14,473 bases of DNA from Acidobacteriota bacterium (lineage in GTDB: Bacteria; Acidobacteriota; Blastocatellia; Pyrinomonadales; Pyrinomonadaceae), in contig JAFBAJ010000401.1 in assembly GCA_019247865.1 (NCBI GenBank), positions 1 to 14,473 of the forward strand. Direction: 5' to 3'. The notes beneath the pieces are model-generated. The model was not told where the DNA came from. It did no database searches and saw nothing but the letters and a program-made list of their open reading frames with translations. The first letter of the stretch is position 1. Every line of letters starts with the position of its first letter. Below are positions 13,945 through 14,473 of this stretch, one piece after another. The translations under genes and the position numbers were made by a program.

Positions 13945-14473
13945 ATGAACTTAACGGGGAAATCGGCCATCGTGACGGGCGGGACGAAGGGCATTGGGCG
14001 CGGCATCGCGGAGGCTCTGTTGAGCGCTGGAGTGAACGTCTGCATCAGCGCGCGGCATGAGGATGAGATCGAGCGCGCAGTGAGCGACATGGGCGGCTTG
14101 AGCGAAGCTGCGGTCATCGGCGCGGTCTGCGACGTGCGCGATTATGAAGAGGTGCAGGCTCTCGTCGCTCATACGGTCGCGGAGTTCGGCGGCGTGGATA
14201 TTCTCGTCAACAACGCCGGGATCGGCATCTTCGGCAAGGTCGAAGAGCTGACGCCGGAAGATTTTCGCGCGGTGCTGGAAACGAACCTCTGCGGCGTCTT
14301 CTACTGCTGTCACGAGGCGATACCGGAAATGAAGAAGCGTGGCGGCGGCTATATCATCAACATCTCTTCGCTCGCGGGCGTGAACGCGCACCCGCAGATG
14401 GCCGCCTACAACGCCTCCAAGTTCGGCCTCAACGGTTTCAGCGAGGCGCTCATGCAGGAGGTCAGGCAGGATG
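13945..14473 (+). CDS. Short-chain dehydrogenase/reductase, N-terminal part (cut by window end)
   Basis: The frame is open from ATG 13945 to the right edge, giving 176 residues of a protein of probably about 240-250. AGAGGA at 13934-13939 lies 5 nt upstream. It is a classical SDR: the cofactor motif TGGTKGIG lies at 11-18, NNAG at 89-92, the catalytic serine in NISSLAG near 141, and Tyr155/Lys159 in YNASK. ARH after the second beta strand, with no acidic residue at its end, leans toward NADP(H) over NAD(H). Motifs resemble 3-oxoacyl-ACP reductase (FabG)-like proteins, but the family is broad and the substrate cannot be named. Palindromic repeats separate it from gatB, so it is probably its own transcription unit. 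Confidence 0.92.
   Translation, partial: MNLTGKSAIVTGGTKGIGRGIAEALLSAGVNVCISARHEDEIERAVSDMGGLSEAAVIGAVCDVRDYEEVQALVAHTVAEFGGVDILVNNAGIGIFGKVEELTPEDFRAVLETNLCGVFYCCHEAIPEMKKRGGGYIINISSLAGVNAHPQMAAYNASKFGLNGFSEALMQEVRQD

Overview
The window is GC-rich bacterial DNA with tightly packed genes and several families of hairpin repeats between them. The TonB receptor carries an N-terminal carboxypeptidase-regulatory-like domain. Together with the style of the secreted hypothetical proteins, this suggests Acidobacteriota, perhaps the Blastocatellia. That placement is an inference from protein style, not from a marker gene. No rRNA, tRNA, transposase, phage gene, CRISPR array or recognisable defence system is visible.

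Layout. From 1 to about 2100 (+) there are a UDP-glucose dehydrogenase cut by the left edge, a UDP-sugar 4-epimerase, and a secreted protein of unknown function. At 2122-3168 (-) lies mtnA of methionine salvage. From 3311 to 9158 (+) there is a complete vitamin B12 uptake locus: a sigma70-type promoter, a cobalamin riboswitch, a terminator, then btuF (lipoprotein binding protein), btuC (permease) and btuD (ATPase). A second cobalamin riboswitch follows directly, then btuB (outer-membrane TonB-dependent receptor). A hairpin repeat separates btuB from a convergent DUF4383-like membrane protein at 9253-9672 (-). On the + strand, 9933-12251 holds two envelope-associated proteins of unknown role, one with coiled coil and one with FG-GAP/VCBS-like repeats. 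Next come gatB (12281-13765), a cluster of hairpins with a 29-bp tandem repeat, and a short-chain dehydrogenase cut by the right edge.

How it works together. BtuB would take up cobalamin across the outer membrane, BtuF would bind it in the periplasm, and BtuCD would pump it inward. Regulation is the most interesting part. The first riboswitch is followed by an intrinsic terminator just before the btuF start, so it probably controls transcription. The second lies about 12 nt after btuD, with no room for its own promoter outside btuD. It ends in a hairpin that hides the btuB Shine-Dalgarno sequence, so it probably controls translation. In both, the conserved CAGGAGA core of the aptamer has a complementary strand just downstream, which suggests a shared switching logic.

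I see no wholly new system. The points worth a second look are the double riboswitch with contrasting outputs, the btuF start inside the terminator U-tract, and an interspersed repeat that forms the N-terminus of btuC.
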